From the NCBI GenBank assembly GCA_003537495.1, contig DPSB01000288.1:1-7530 (forward strand): a DNA stretch of 7,530 bases. Reading direction: 5' to 3'. Below are positions 1 to 4,810 of the stretch, piece after piece. Every line of letters starts with the position of its first letter. Within the stretch, counting starts at the first letter, position 1. The DNA comes from Cytophagales bacterium (GTDB lineage Bacteria; Bacteroidota; Bacteroidia; Cytophagales; Cyclobacteriaceae). A program made the position numbers and the translations under genes. Below the pieces are notes generated by a model. It ran no database searches. It worked only from the letters and a program-made list of their open reading frames with translations, and was not told where the DNA came from.

Positions 1-153
1 ACAGCAGCTATTTGCAATTGCGGGGTTTGGTGTTAGATTTAAGTTTATATTTTCACTATATCTTTCGGTTGTAAGCCCCGCTAAAGTTGAGCCATTTGAA
101 GTTTGAGACCGAATTCAAATATCCTCTCAGGTTTTCTCATTACACTAACCTCG

Positions 154-163
154 CACAATTGTG
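154..163. promoter_or_regulatory. Perfect 10-bp palindrome CACAATTGTG
   Basis: This is a self-complementary decamer in AT-rich non-coding DNA. Such a dyad could bind a dimeric regulator, but no gene start lies close enough to assign a target, and a single 10-bp palindrome can occur by chance in a window this size. Confidence 0.2.
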
Positions 164-200
164 AATTCAACTCATCAAATCGTACATATTCCGTCAAATC

Positions 201-272
201 TTATTGCCGTTAGCTGTCTTATCTTGTATTAACTTGCCTCTGATTGGACTCGATTGTACTTCATTGTACTTC
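201..272 (+). repeat. Degenerate 10-bp tandem array
   Basis: Seven successive 10-bp blocks starting at 201 carry TTG or CTG at their fourth to sixth bases: TTATTGCCGT, TAGCTGTCTT, ATCTTGTATT, AACTTGCCTC, TGATTGGACT, CGATTGTACT, TCATTGTACT. The last two are nearly identical, giving an exact tandem of ATTGTACTTC at 253-262 and 263-272; earlier units are progressively more diverged. The period is close to one helical turn. No coding frame runs through it. It resembles the heptamer arrays elsewhere in the window in being tandem, degenerate and intergenic, but differs in period and motif. Confidence 0.6.
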
Positions 273-300
273 CTGTAAACATGGTGCATCAAATTGCCTT

Positions 301-335
301 TAAAAGTGACAACTTTAGAGTTGTAAAAGTGGCAA
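301..335. repeat. Possible IS21-family terminal repeat remnant
   Basis: Two direct copies, TAAAAGTGACAA (301-312) and TAAAAGTGGCAA (324-335), match at 11 of 12 bases with a 23-nt period. Between them ACAACT and AGTTGT (309-314, 319-324) form a short hairpin. Repeated AAGTGGCAAC-type units at about this spacing are what I recall from the ends of IS21-family elements in Bacteroidota. No istA/istB genes or partner end are visible, so this would be a solo or degraded end. It could also be a chance repeat. Confidence 0.3.
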
Positions 336-446
336 AACTATGTTCCCCCAGTCCGTCATATTCGCTCGAACAATGCTAAATCAAATTTGGTAGAAGCATG
401 TCTGTAGTTTTCGTCAAGAATGTTTCTGCCTTCACTTAAAAGTCTC

Positions 447-633
447 GATGCCGGTTTGGTGGCATCAGCAAGATGTACGAATGCTGCCGCATTCGTACAA
501 GACCGTAGCAAAGCTACCAACGGACGGGCCTCGGAACTCGGCCCTTAGTTTTAATTATGTTGTTTCAAGTTTCAGCCCAATATGACAACATGACGTTGGC
601 AATGATTCAGTAATACCAATGCATTAGAATCAT
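447..633. other. Cluster of six consecutive hairpins (possible structured RNA)
   Basis: Inverted repeats follow one another almost without gaps. GATGCC/GGCATC lie at 447-452/461-466. A perfect 11-bp stem TGTACGAATGC/GCATTCGTACA with loop TGCC spans 474-499. GTAGC/GCTAC (505-509/513-517) has an outer CCGT/ACGG at 503-523. GGGCC/GGCCC lie at 526-530/540-544, and ATGTTGT/ACAACAT at 557-563/585-591. The last is ATGATTC/GAATCAT (602-608/627-633) with an inner TAAT/ATTA. No frame is coding. I do not recognise a known RNA family, no group II intron domain V pattern is present, and a single-stranded DNA function is also possible. Stem positions are read directly; function is unknown. Confidence 0.5.
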
Positions 634-656
634 CATCCACATTCCGGTACAAAGGT

Positions 657-778
657 AGGCCTTGCCTGAATTTGCTAACAAGGAATTTCCGGCATAAACG
701 GTTTCCCCCTTACAGCTATCGCTTCCAGGAACCCCCATTTATTCCGCGTCCACCTTGCGCAAATTCATGCCAAGGCCT
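657..778. other. 122-nt imperfect palindrome ahead of the radC-like gene
   Basis: The left arm from 657 and right arm ending at 778 are complementary in blocks. AGGCCTTG pairs with CAAGGCCT (8 bp), TGAATTTGC with GCAAATTCA (9 bp), CAAGG with CCTTG, CGG with CCG, ATAAA with TTTAT, and GG with CC. Small internal loops separate them. About 32 base pairs result, with a loop containing two C5 tracts. The structure ends 32 bp before the ATG at 811 and 5 bp before an in-frame GTG at 784. It could be the leader of the radC-like mRNA, a MITE-like palindrome, or a folded single-strand DNA element. There is no T tract after it, so it is not a standard terminator. Confidence 0.7.
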
Positions 779-810
779 GTGGCGTGCACCATAATTTAAA
801 TGATAAGATT

Positions 811-1278
811 ATGGAAAACACAAATGAGTTCGCACAGTATCAGGTAGCAGAAGTACAACTGGTGTACAAGTCTAAAGTGAAACCTTCACAACGTCCCAGG
901 ATCACCAGCTCAAAAGATGCACAACGGATTTTTCTCTCAACATGGGATGATACCAAACTGGAACTGGCTGAACAGTTCAAAGTCATGTTGTTAAACAGAG
1001 CCCACAAAGTCCTGGGCATCTTTGAACTTTCATCAGGCGGCATCAGTGGAACCGTAGCAGATCCCCGGTTAATCTTCGCAGCCGCACTCAAAGGTGTCGC
1101 CAGTGGAATCATACTCGCACACAATCACCCTTCCGGTAATCTCCAACCCAGCCAGTCTGATATTGACCTCACCAGAAAACTCAAAGAAGCCGGTCGGTTT
1201 CTGGAGATACAGGTAATGGATCATGTCATTCTCACAACAGAAGGCTATTATTCATTTGCAGATGAAGGGCTGATCTAG
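811..1278 (+). CDS. RadC-like JAB/JAMM domain protein
   Basis: This 155-residue protein is essentially the C-terminal JAB (MPN+) domain of the RadC family without the helix-hairpin-helix part of full RadC. The metalloprotease-type signature is intact: Glu72 in the GIFELSSGG segment, then His104, His106, Ser114 and Asp117 in HNHPSGNLQPSQSD. JAMM domains coordinate zinc and hydrolyse isopeptide or peptide bonds. The substrate of short RadC-like proteins is unknown, and despite the name a DNA-repair role is doubtful. In Bacteroidota they are common on mobile and integrated elements, often with anti-restriction genes. I chose the ATG at 811; an in-frame GTG at 784 would add nine unconserved-looking residues and abut the upstream palindrome. 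No Shine-Dalgarno is visible. It is monocistronic: a heptamer array starts 40 nt after its stop. Confidence 0.92.
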   Translation: MENTNEFAQYQVAEVQLVYKSKVKPSQRPRITSSKDAQRIFLSTWDDTKLELAEQFKVMLLNRAHKVLGIFELSSGGISGTVADPRLIFAAALKGVASGIILAHNHPSGNLQPSQSDIDLTRKLKEAGRFLEIQVMDHVILTTEGYYSFADEGLI

Positions 1279-1317
1279 CCTTTCATTTTTTTGTTGTCAA
1301 ACAACGTAACCGCGACT

Positions 1318-1450
1318 TATTTACCGATCTCTGGATACCATTTTCCGATTACCGATTACTGATTACCGATCACCATTTACCAATCACTGATCACCACGAT
1401 GGACTATCGACCATCGACTAACTACTAATCACGCACGACTAAGGACTAAA
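1318..1450 (+). repeat. Degenerate heptanucleotide tandem array 1
   Basis: Nineteen 7-bp units run without an indel from 1318 to 1450. The first part is GATTAC-like (CGATTAC, CGATTAC, TGATTAC, CGATCAC, CATTTAC, CAATCAC, TGATCAC). After a transition at 1395-1401 the units become GACTAAC-like (GACTATC, GACCATC, GACTAAC, TACTAAT, CACGCAC, GACTAAG, GACTAAA). The period of seven is incompatible with coding. It starts 40 nt after the radC-like stop and ends just before the palindrome ahead of the sigma gene. It is analogous to the heptameric STRR repeats known from cyanobacteria, though the sequence differs. Confidence 0.85.
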
Positions 1451-1454
1451 GTAC

Positions 1455-1468
1455 TTAACAATTGTTAA
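1455..1468. promoter_or_regulatory. Perfect 14-bp palindrome, candidate operator
   Basis: TTAACAATTGTTAA is fully self-complementary and lies directly after heptamer array 1, about 140 bp before the sigma-factor ATG. A dyad of this length upstream of a regulatory operon is a plausible operator for a dimeric repressor. There is no T tract after it, so a terminator is unlikely. I could not find a convincing Bacteroidota promoter (TTTG at -33, TANNTTTG at -7) at normal spacing nearby. Confidence 0.4.
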
Positions 1469-1510
1469 ACGTTTTGCAATTTTTGGTACATCAAACTGAA
1501 TGTCTGCACA

Positions 1511-1521
1511 TAATACCCTAT
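1511..1521 (+). promoter_or_regulatory. Motif TAATACCCTAT upstream of the sigma gene
   Basis: This 11-mer lies 90 bp before the sigma ATG, and its exact reverse complement occurs at 2173-2183 between sigma and anti-sigma genes. It could be part of an autoregulated promoter or a site for a bound regulator. Roughly ten 11-mer matches are expected by chance in a window of this size, so the placement rather than the match itself makes it notable. Confidence 0.3.
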
Positions 1522-1610
1522 CTTATTTCGTGAAGGTCTATAGTGAACACGTGGTTGGTCTATCCAGGTGCGTTAGTCACACTATGCCCCGTGCGTGCTA
1601 ACCCAAACGG

Positions 1611-2153
1611 ATGCCAATAGTTATTGACAATGCAAGATTCAGAAAACTGCTCCGCGCGTACCCGCTCAAAGCGATTACAATCCTGCGCAAACAGTATGGG
1701 CAACGGTTGTATGAATTTTCGTTTCGCTTAACCCAAGACCTTACCACCGCAGAAGATATTGTGCATGATACCTTCCTGCAGGTATGGGAACAACATCGCA
1801 AACTTTCCCACCAGCATAACCAATCGTTAGAGAACTACCTGGTGCGCGTAGTACGCAACAAATCCATCGTGGCCTATAAACAATCACGCCATCTGGTGTT
1901 CGATGAAAAGTTTTTTCGTAACAAACTTGCCACCGATCCAGAACAGGCGTTCATCCGCCAACAACTCCTGCGCGTGATCTTCGATCTCATTGAAACCTTT
2001 CCGCCCAGGGAAAGACAATGCATGGAACTGTGGTTGCAAGGCATTCAGGCACCTGAGATCGCCATTCGGTTAGATGTCTCCGTCAAGGCGATTGAAGCCC
2101 GGATCACATCGGCCCGGAAACGACTCCGGGACTGGGCAGCACGGGAGGGATGA
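1611..2153 (+). CDS. ECF-type RNA polymerase sigma-70 factor (FecI-like)
   Basis: This 180-residue protein has the standard two-domain ECF layout. Sigma region 2 spans about residues 17-62, with the core-binding signature DLTTAEDIVHDTFLQVWEQ; the charged linker covers about 63-115; sigma region 4 spans about 125-177, with FPPRERQCMELWLQG and the helix-turn-helix IAIRLDVSVKAIEARITSARKRLR. It binds core RNA polymerase and directs it to its own promoter set when released by an anti-sigma. The ATG at 1611 gives the usual family length. The downstream gene starts 60 bp later and encodes the matching anti-sigma, so both are probably one transcript. Unlike most Bacteroidota FecI/FecR pairs, no SusC/SusD or TonB receptor gene follows, so its targets cannot be read from context. 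Confidence 0.93.
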   Translation: MPIVIDNARFRKLLRAYPLKAITILRKQYGQRLYEFSFRLTQDLTTAEDIVHDTFLQVWEQHRKLSHQHNQSLENYLVRVVRNKSIVAYKQSRHLVFDEKFFRNKLATDPEQAFIRQQLLRVIFDLIETFPPRERQCMELWLQGIQAPEIAIRLDVSVKAIEARITSARKRLRDWAAREG

Positions 2154-2172
2154 AAAAAAGTTTGAATCAGAC

Positions 2173-2183
2173 ATAGGGTATTA
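2173..2183 (+). promoter_or_regulatory. Motif ATAGGGTATTA in the sigma/anti-sigma gap
   Basis: This is the exact reverse complement of the 11-mer at 1511-1521 and lies 30 bp before the anti-sigma ATG in the only non-coding gap of the operon. From memory, AGGGTATT-like sequences recur before anti-sigma genes in Bacteroidota ECF operons, but I cannot confirm this. It could be a second promoter, a protein site or an RNA element. Confidence 0.3.
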
Positions 2184-2213
2184 CATGCCCAACCATAGTA
2201 ATAGCATAACACC

Positions 2214-2732
2214 ATGAATCGCAGCATCATCAGTAGTGTCATTCAAGGCCAGGCCAGCGCGGCAGAGCAGGAACGGGTCAACACGTGGCTCGCAGAAAAT
2301 ATCAACCATCAACAGGAGTTCGATGACCTCTGCATTCTCCTCCAACCGGCAGCAGATCCACTGCCAGAGTGGGCGGGTGGATCCCGACTCATCAAATCAA
2401 TCCACCACCGTAGCTACCTGCGCCAACGCAGGCAACGCCTCACGGCAATCCTGTTACTTGTACTAACGTTTTCGATGATTGGAATTTTTTACCACATCCA
2501 AAAGCATGATGTTCCTATTCAGTTTGAAAACGCATTGATGTCGGACGTGTCGCAAGAACTCAAGACTCGCTTCAACATCACGCTCATCGTTCCCTCGCCC
2601 TTACAACAGCAACGCTGGTCTGGTGCATTCTTGCATCCGTCTCCGGATGAAGCCGTGGCCTTACTCGCAGCAAGCCTGCATACTACCTATCATCGATCAG
2701 GAGAAACGTTTACCCTTTCACCGCAACCATGA
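2214..2732 (+). CDS. Minimal FecR-like transmembrane anti-sigma factor
   Basis: This 172-residue protein has a cytoplasmic anti-sigma region (about 1-70; VNTWLAENINHQQEFDDL is typical of the sigma-binding helices of FecR proteins), a basic patch (RQRRQR), one membrane helix (about 76-95), and a periplasmic domain (about 101-169) with the DUF4974/STN pattern (IQFENALMSDVSQELKTRF then WSGAFLHPSPDEAVALLAASL). It should hold the upstream sigma factor at the membrane and release it on a periplasmic signal. FecR proteins in this phylum are usually about 300-400 residues because a FecR beta domain sits between helix and DUF4974; here the helix runs almost directly into the STN-like domain. The frame is intact, so this looks like a compact architecture, not a decayed gene. 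Its stop overlaps the next start. Confidence 0.82.
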   Translation: MNRSIISSVIQGQASAAEQERVNTWLAENINHQQEFDDLCILLQPAADPLPEWAGGSRLIKSIHHRSYLRQRRQRLTAILLLVLTFSMIGIFYHIQKHDVPIQFENALMSDVSQELKTRFNITLIVPSPLQQQRWSGAFLHPSPDEAVALLAASLHTTYHRSGETFTLSPQP

Positions 2733-3877
2733 GTCAGCCCGGAGTCAAATATGAGCTACTCGAACTCGAAAGACTCCTGCAAGCGGACCCCCGAAAAATA
2801 AAAGACCTCCCGCAACAACTGCATACCGAGGCTGAGCGTATTCGCCAAAAACTTATTCACGAAGTCTTCACCTTCGAAGATGAACGTCACCTGGAGCGTT
2901 ACATTCAATACCATCAACAAGCACTGATTCGTTTGCTCGACAAAGCCGATGCCCTCTTTGAAGAATCACCAACCAACGTGAAAGATTTTTACCGGGGTAG
3001 CCGCGAGACGCTAAACGGCTTGCTGGAATTCGTGGAGCGTCATTTTTCCAAGTATTTTGACCAGGATGCCAAAGCTCCACAAAGTTACCTCGCACTCGTA
3101 CGCAAAGAGGCCCGCGCCAATTACCGGAAGCTCCAGCAGCAACTGATCGCGCGCAAGGCAGATCCGCAACTGGTGACCCTCGTGTTAATGGCCGTACAAA
3201 AGATGGCGGACACCAGCCCGGAGCGTGGGACTACCTATCGAAAGGTGATGTATGCCAAAGAAGTGCAAAAGGAATTAGTTGTGATGCTGCAGCGCGCAGA
3301 CACACAGCCTGACATCAATGAAGAACTAAGGCAACTGATGTATTACCTCAATTGCAACTCTATCAAAGTCATTACCTATCACGCCCATTTCATCAACGTC
3401 CAGCTGGAAAAAGCCGATACCCGCACTGGCAAACTGGAAACACTTTCACTCATCATGAAAAATATCGGTCAGGCACAAGTAAAGCCCGGCATCGGGTATA
3501 ATCCACAAGCACTCTCACTGAAAAGTCAGTTGATGGAATATCTAGCAGTTGAACTCGAACACCATGAACGGCTACAGCAATTTACGCGTAGCCCGGAACC
3601 ACCAGACGGAAATTTTATTTCAGGCTTTAAATTGAAGTTCGATGCCTCGGTTGCACAGCTGGCGTACTTGCTCAAGCTATTGCTGGAGACCAAAATCATC
3701 ACCAATACCAACTGCACACAGTTGTTTCAGTTTGTCGTTCGCTTCGTGCAAACCAAAAAGTCAGAAGCCGTTTCCTTCGGTAGCCTGCGGGCTAAATTTT
3801 ATGATGTGGAGACGGGTACCCGCGCATCCGTGCGCCACATGCTGACTACCTTAATCAGCCACATTGACCGCGGATGA
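2729..3877 (+). CDS. Uncharacterised 382-aa cytoplasmic protein, third gene of the sigma operon
   Basis: The start overlaps the anti-sigma stop in an ATGA, which implies translational coupling and co-transcription with the sigma/anti-sigma pair. There is no signal peptide or membrane helix. The protein is mostly helical and charged, with coiled-coil-like stretches in the first 200 residues. The middle (about 200-285) has the pattern LMYYLNCNSIKVITYHAHFINVQ followed by a PGIGYNPQALSLKSQL segment. The C-terminal 83 residues (300-382) look like a compact helical domain with SVAQLAYLLKLLLET, a central QLFQFVVRFVQTKK and SLRAKFYDVE. From memory this pattern occurs in widespread, unnamed Bacteroidota proteins, sometimes near RteC-like regulators. 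I cannot assign a function; the coupling suggests it acts with the sigma factor, perhaps as an effector or partner-switch component. Confidence 0.85.
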   Translation: MSQPGVKYELLELERLLQADPRKIKDLPQQLHTEAERIRQKLIHEVFTFEDERHLERYIQYHQQALIRLLDKADALFEESPTNVKDFYRGSRETLNGLLEFVERHFSKYFDQDAKAPQSYLALVRKEARANYRKLQQQLIARKADPQLVTLVLMAVQKMADTSPERGTTYRKVMYAKEVQKELVVMLQRADTQPDINEELRQLMYYLNCNSIKVITYHAHFINVQLEKADTRTGKLETLSLIMKNIGQAQVKPGIGYNPQALSLKSQLMEYLAVELEHHERLQQFTRSPEPPDGNFISGFKLKFDASVAQLAYLLKLLLETKIITNTNCTQLFQFVVRFVQTKKSEAVSFGSLRAKFYDVETGTRASVRHMLTTLISHIDRG

Positions 3878-3910
3878 ACCACATACCAGTTTCAAGTTCG
3901 CCAAATATCA

Positions 3911-4123
3911 TACGCCAAACCGTTCACCACTTATTGATTGTTGGTGACTGCCTACTGATACTGCTTACTTCTTACTGAATACTGCTTACCGAACACGGAA
4001 TGCTACGTACTACTCAACGGACACTGCTTACCGATAACCGAATACTTACAAGCAACTGGTAACTAATGACTAACCACTCATGACTAACGACTGATAACTC
4101 AGGACTCAGGACTAAGAACTAAA
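3911..4123 (+). repeat. Degenerate heptanucleotide tandem array 2
   Basis: The array is about 213 bp, mostly 7-bp units of form NACTNAN or TACYGNN, with occasional 3-, 4- or 6-bp slips. Units from 3959 include TACTGCT, TACTTCT, TACTGAA, TACTGCT and TACCGAA. From 4054 ten units run without interruption: AACTGGT, AACTAAT, GACTAAC, CACTCAT, GACTAAC, GACTGAT, AACTCAG, GACTCAG, GACTAAG, AACTAAA. Units before 3946 are weak. It begins 34 nt after the 382-aa gene's stop and ends inside the stop codon region of the converging minus-strand gene. Its closing units are almost the same as those of array 1. Confidence 0.85.
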
Positions 4124-4376
4124 GCACCACCTTATTAATAAACTCCTTTTCTGGTTTTTTACCTCGCCTCACATCGTCCCGCCAACGGAAATAAACTTCA
4201 TTATAACAAACCTGCGCTTCGCCTGGGGTAACATCCGCATCCCACAAGTACTTCAACAACATAATGTCACGCTGTAGTTGAACCCGCGTGGAGATATCAG
4301 CTTGTGATTCAAGCCGGGCAATCAGCTTTTGAATTTTTGACTGACTCAACAAAGACAAGTGGCCGGAGCGGTTCAC
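4119..4376 (-). CDS. Small hypothetical protein, 85 aa
   Basis: This is a charged, soluble, mostly helical protein without signal peptide or membrane segment; a WDADVTPGEAQVCYNEVYFRWRDD segment and a basic RRGKKPEKE tail are its most distinctive parts. I do not recognise the family. Codon use reads like a real gene (varied, amphipathic sequence, no low complexity) although it is short and opens with a GTG. The frame stays open upstream to about 4397 without an ATG, so the start is uncertain. The GTG sits at the edge of a 15-bp inverted-repeat arm, and its stop codon lies inside the last heptamer of array 2. It converges with the sigma operon. It could also be the tail of a longer gene that has lost its 5' part. 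Confidence 0.55.
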   Translation of the reverse strand: MNRSGHLSLLSQSKIQKLIARLESQADISTRVQLQRDIMLLKYLWDADVTPGEAQVCYNEVYFRWRDDVRRGKKPEKEFINKVVL

Positions 4377-4419
4377 CCTAAACCAAACAGATGAAGACTA
4401 TTAAGAATTACTCCGGCCA
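4360..4419. other. Imperfect 15-bp inverted repeat over the start of the minus-strand gene
   Basis: TGGCCGGAGCGGTTC at 4360-4374 pairs with GAATTACTCCGGCCA at 4405-4419: nine perfect pairs, then one mismatch and two G-U pairs, then three more pairs, around a 30-nt loop. In the minus-strand transcript the 3' arm contains the third base of the GTG start codon and codons 2-6. The fold could therefore hide the start from ribosomes. No T tract follows on either strand, so it is not a typical terminator. Confidence 0.6.
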
Positions 4420-4810
4420 TAACTTGTCAGCAAAGATTATGATCGTCAGCACCAGCCGACATCTCTAAGTGACTTACACACGTAAAAGGCATGATCATTT
4501 TGTAAACTTTTTAATAGAAACGCACACCATCGTTGTGGCACGATTGACAACATACAACAAGTCAAAAGTTTATGCCCGTCAAAGAAAAACACCCGGCAGA
4601 AAATAGATAATCAATAAAGAAGTCAATTACCAGTACGCTTTCCACTACAACCTTACATCCATGCACAAAGGATAAAATAAATTTATCCCGTTTCAGCTTC
4701 GCGCAAATGTGCCAAACCTTAAATTCATCGCACGAAACTCAGATGCTCAAACGCACCAGCAACTGTTCAACATTAATTTTATCTCAACCCCAACACCCAA
4801 CACAAACTCC
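4420..4810. other. Intergenic region between the small minus-strand gene and the PLD gene
   Basis: No gene is apparent. An in-frame GTG at 4709 would extend the PLD protein by 34 residues, but that stretch is Asn/Thr/Pro-rich and lacks recognisable pattern. The region contains a direct repeat GTCAGCA (4426-4432, 4445-4451), a small dyad TAAGT-G-ACTTA (4466-4476), a hairpin ATCGT/ACGAT (4529-4544) and the dyad at 4670-4688. The PLD promoter should lie here, but I see no clear TTTG/TANNTTTG pair. Confidence 0.5.
4670..4688 (+). promoter_or_regulatory. Dyad GGATAAA/TTTATCC before the PLD gene
   Basis: A perfect 7-bp inverted repeat surrounds a 5-base ATAAA spacer about 120 bp before the chosen PLD start. 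It could be an operator or a weak leader hairpin. The AT-rich arms make a chance dyad plausible. Confidence 0.3.

Larger units (their letters stand above)
1..783. other. Gene-free, structure-rich region upstream of the radC-like gene
   Basis: I see no convincing gene here. One plus-strand frame is open from the left edge to a stop near base 107 (about 34 codons), but it is not recognisable and is no longer than chance allows. The region instead holds a 10-bp palindrome, a decamer tandem array, a possible IS terminal repeat, a cluster of hairpins and a long imperfect palindrome, each listed separately. The density of inverted repeats between 447 and 778 is far above that of the rest of the window. 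Confidence 0.6.

Noticed and set aside
2..107. 3' end of a gene entering from the left edge
   Set aside because: The 34 open codons are unrecognisable and an open stretch of this length is expected fairly often by chance.
447..544. Group II intron, tRNA or tmRNA fragment in the hairpin cluster
   Set aside because: No domain V signature, no cloverleaf with a T-loop sequence, and no reverse transcriptase nearby.
784..810. GTG start for the radC-like protein
   Set aside because: The nine extra residues look unconserved, the GTG is 5 bp from the end of the large palindrome, and the ATG at 811 gives a normal N-terminus.
1280..1306. Hairpin GTTGT-CAA-ACAAC with a nearby T tract as a terminator for the radC-like gene
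   Set aside because: The T tract precedes the hairpin on the plus strand and no U run follows it on either strand, so it does not fit an intrinsic terminator.
1540..1585. Inverted repeat ATAGTG/CACTAT in the sigma leader
   Set aside because: Only 6 bp with a 34-nt loop and no supporting extension; easily fortuitous.
3911..4123. CRISPR array
   Set aside because: Units are 7 bp with no separate repeats and unique spacers of 25-40 bp, and there are no cas genes.
4709..4810. GTG start extending the PLD protein by 34 residues
   Set aside because: The extension is Asn/Thr/Pro-rich with no signal peptide or domain pattern, while the recognisable Fn3-like domain begins at the ATG at 4811.
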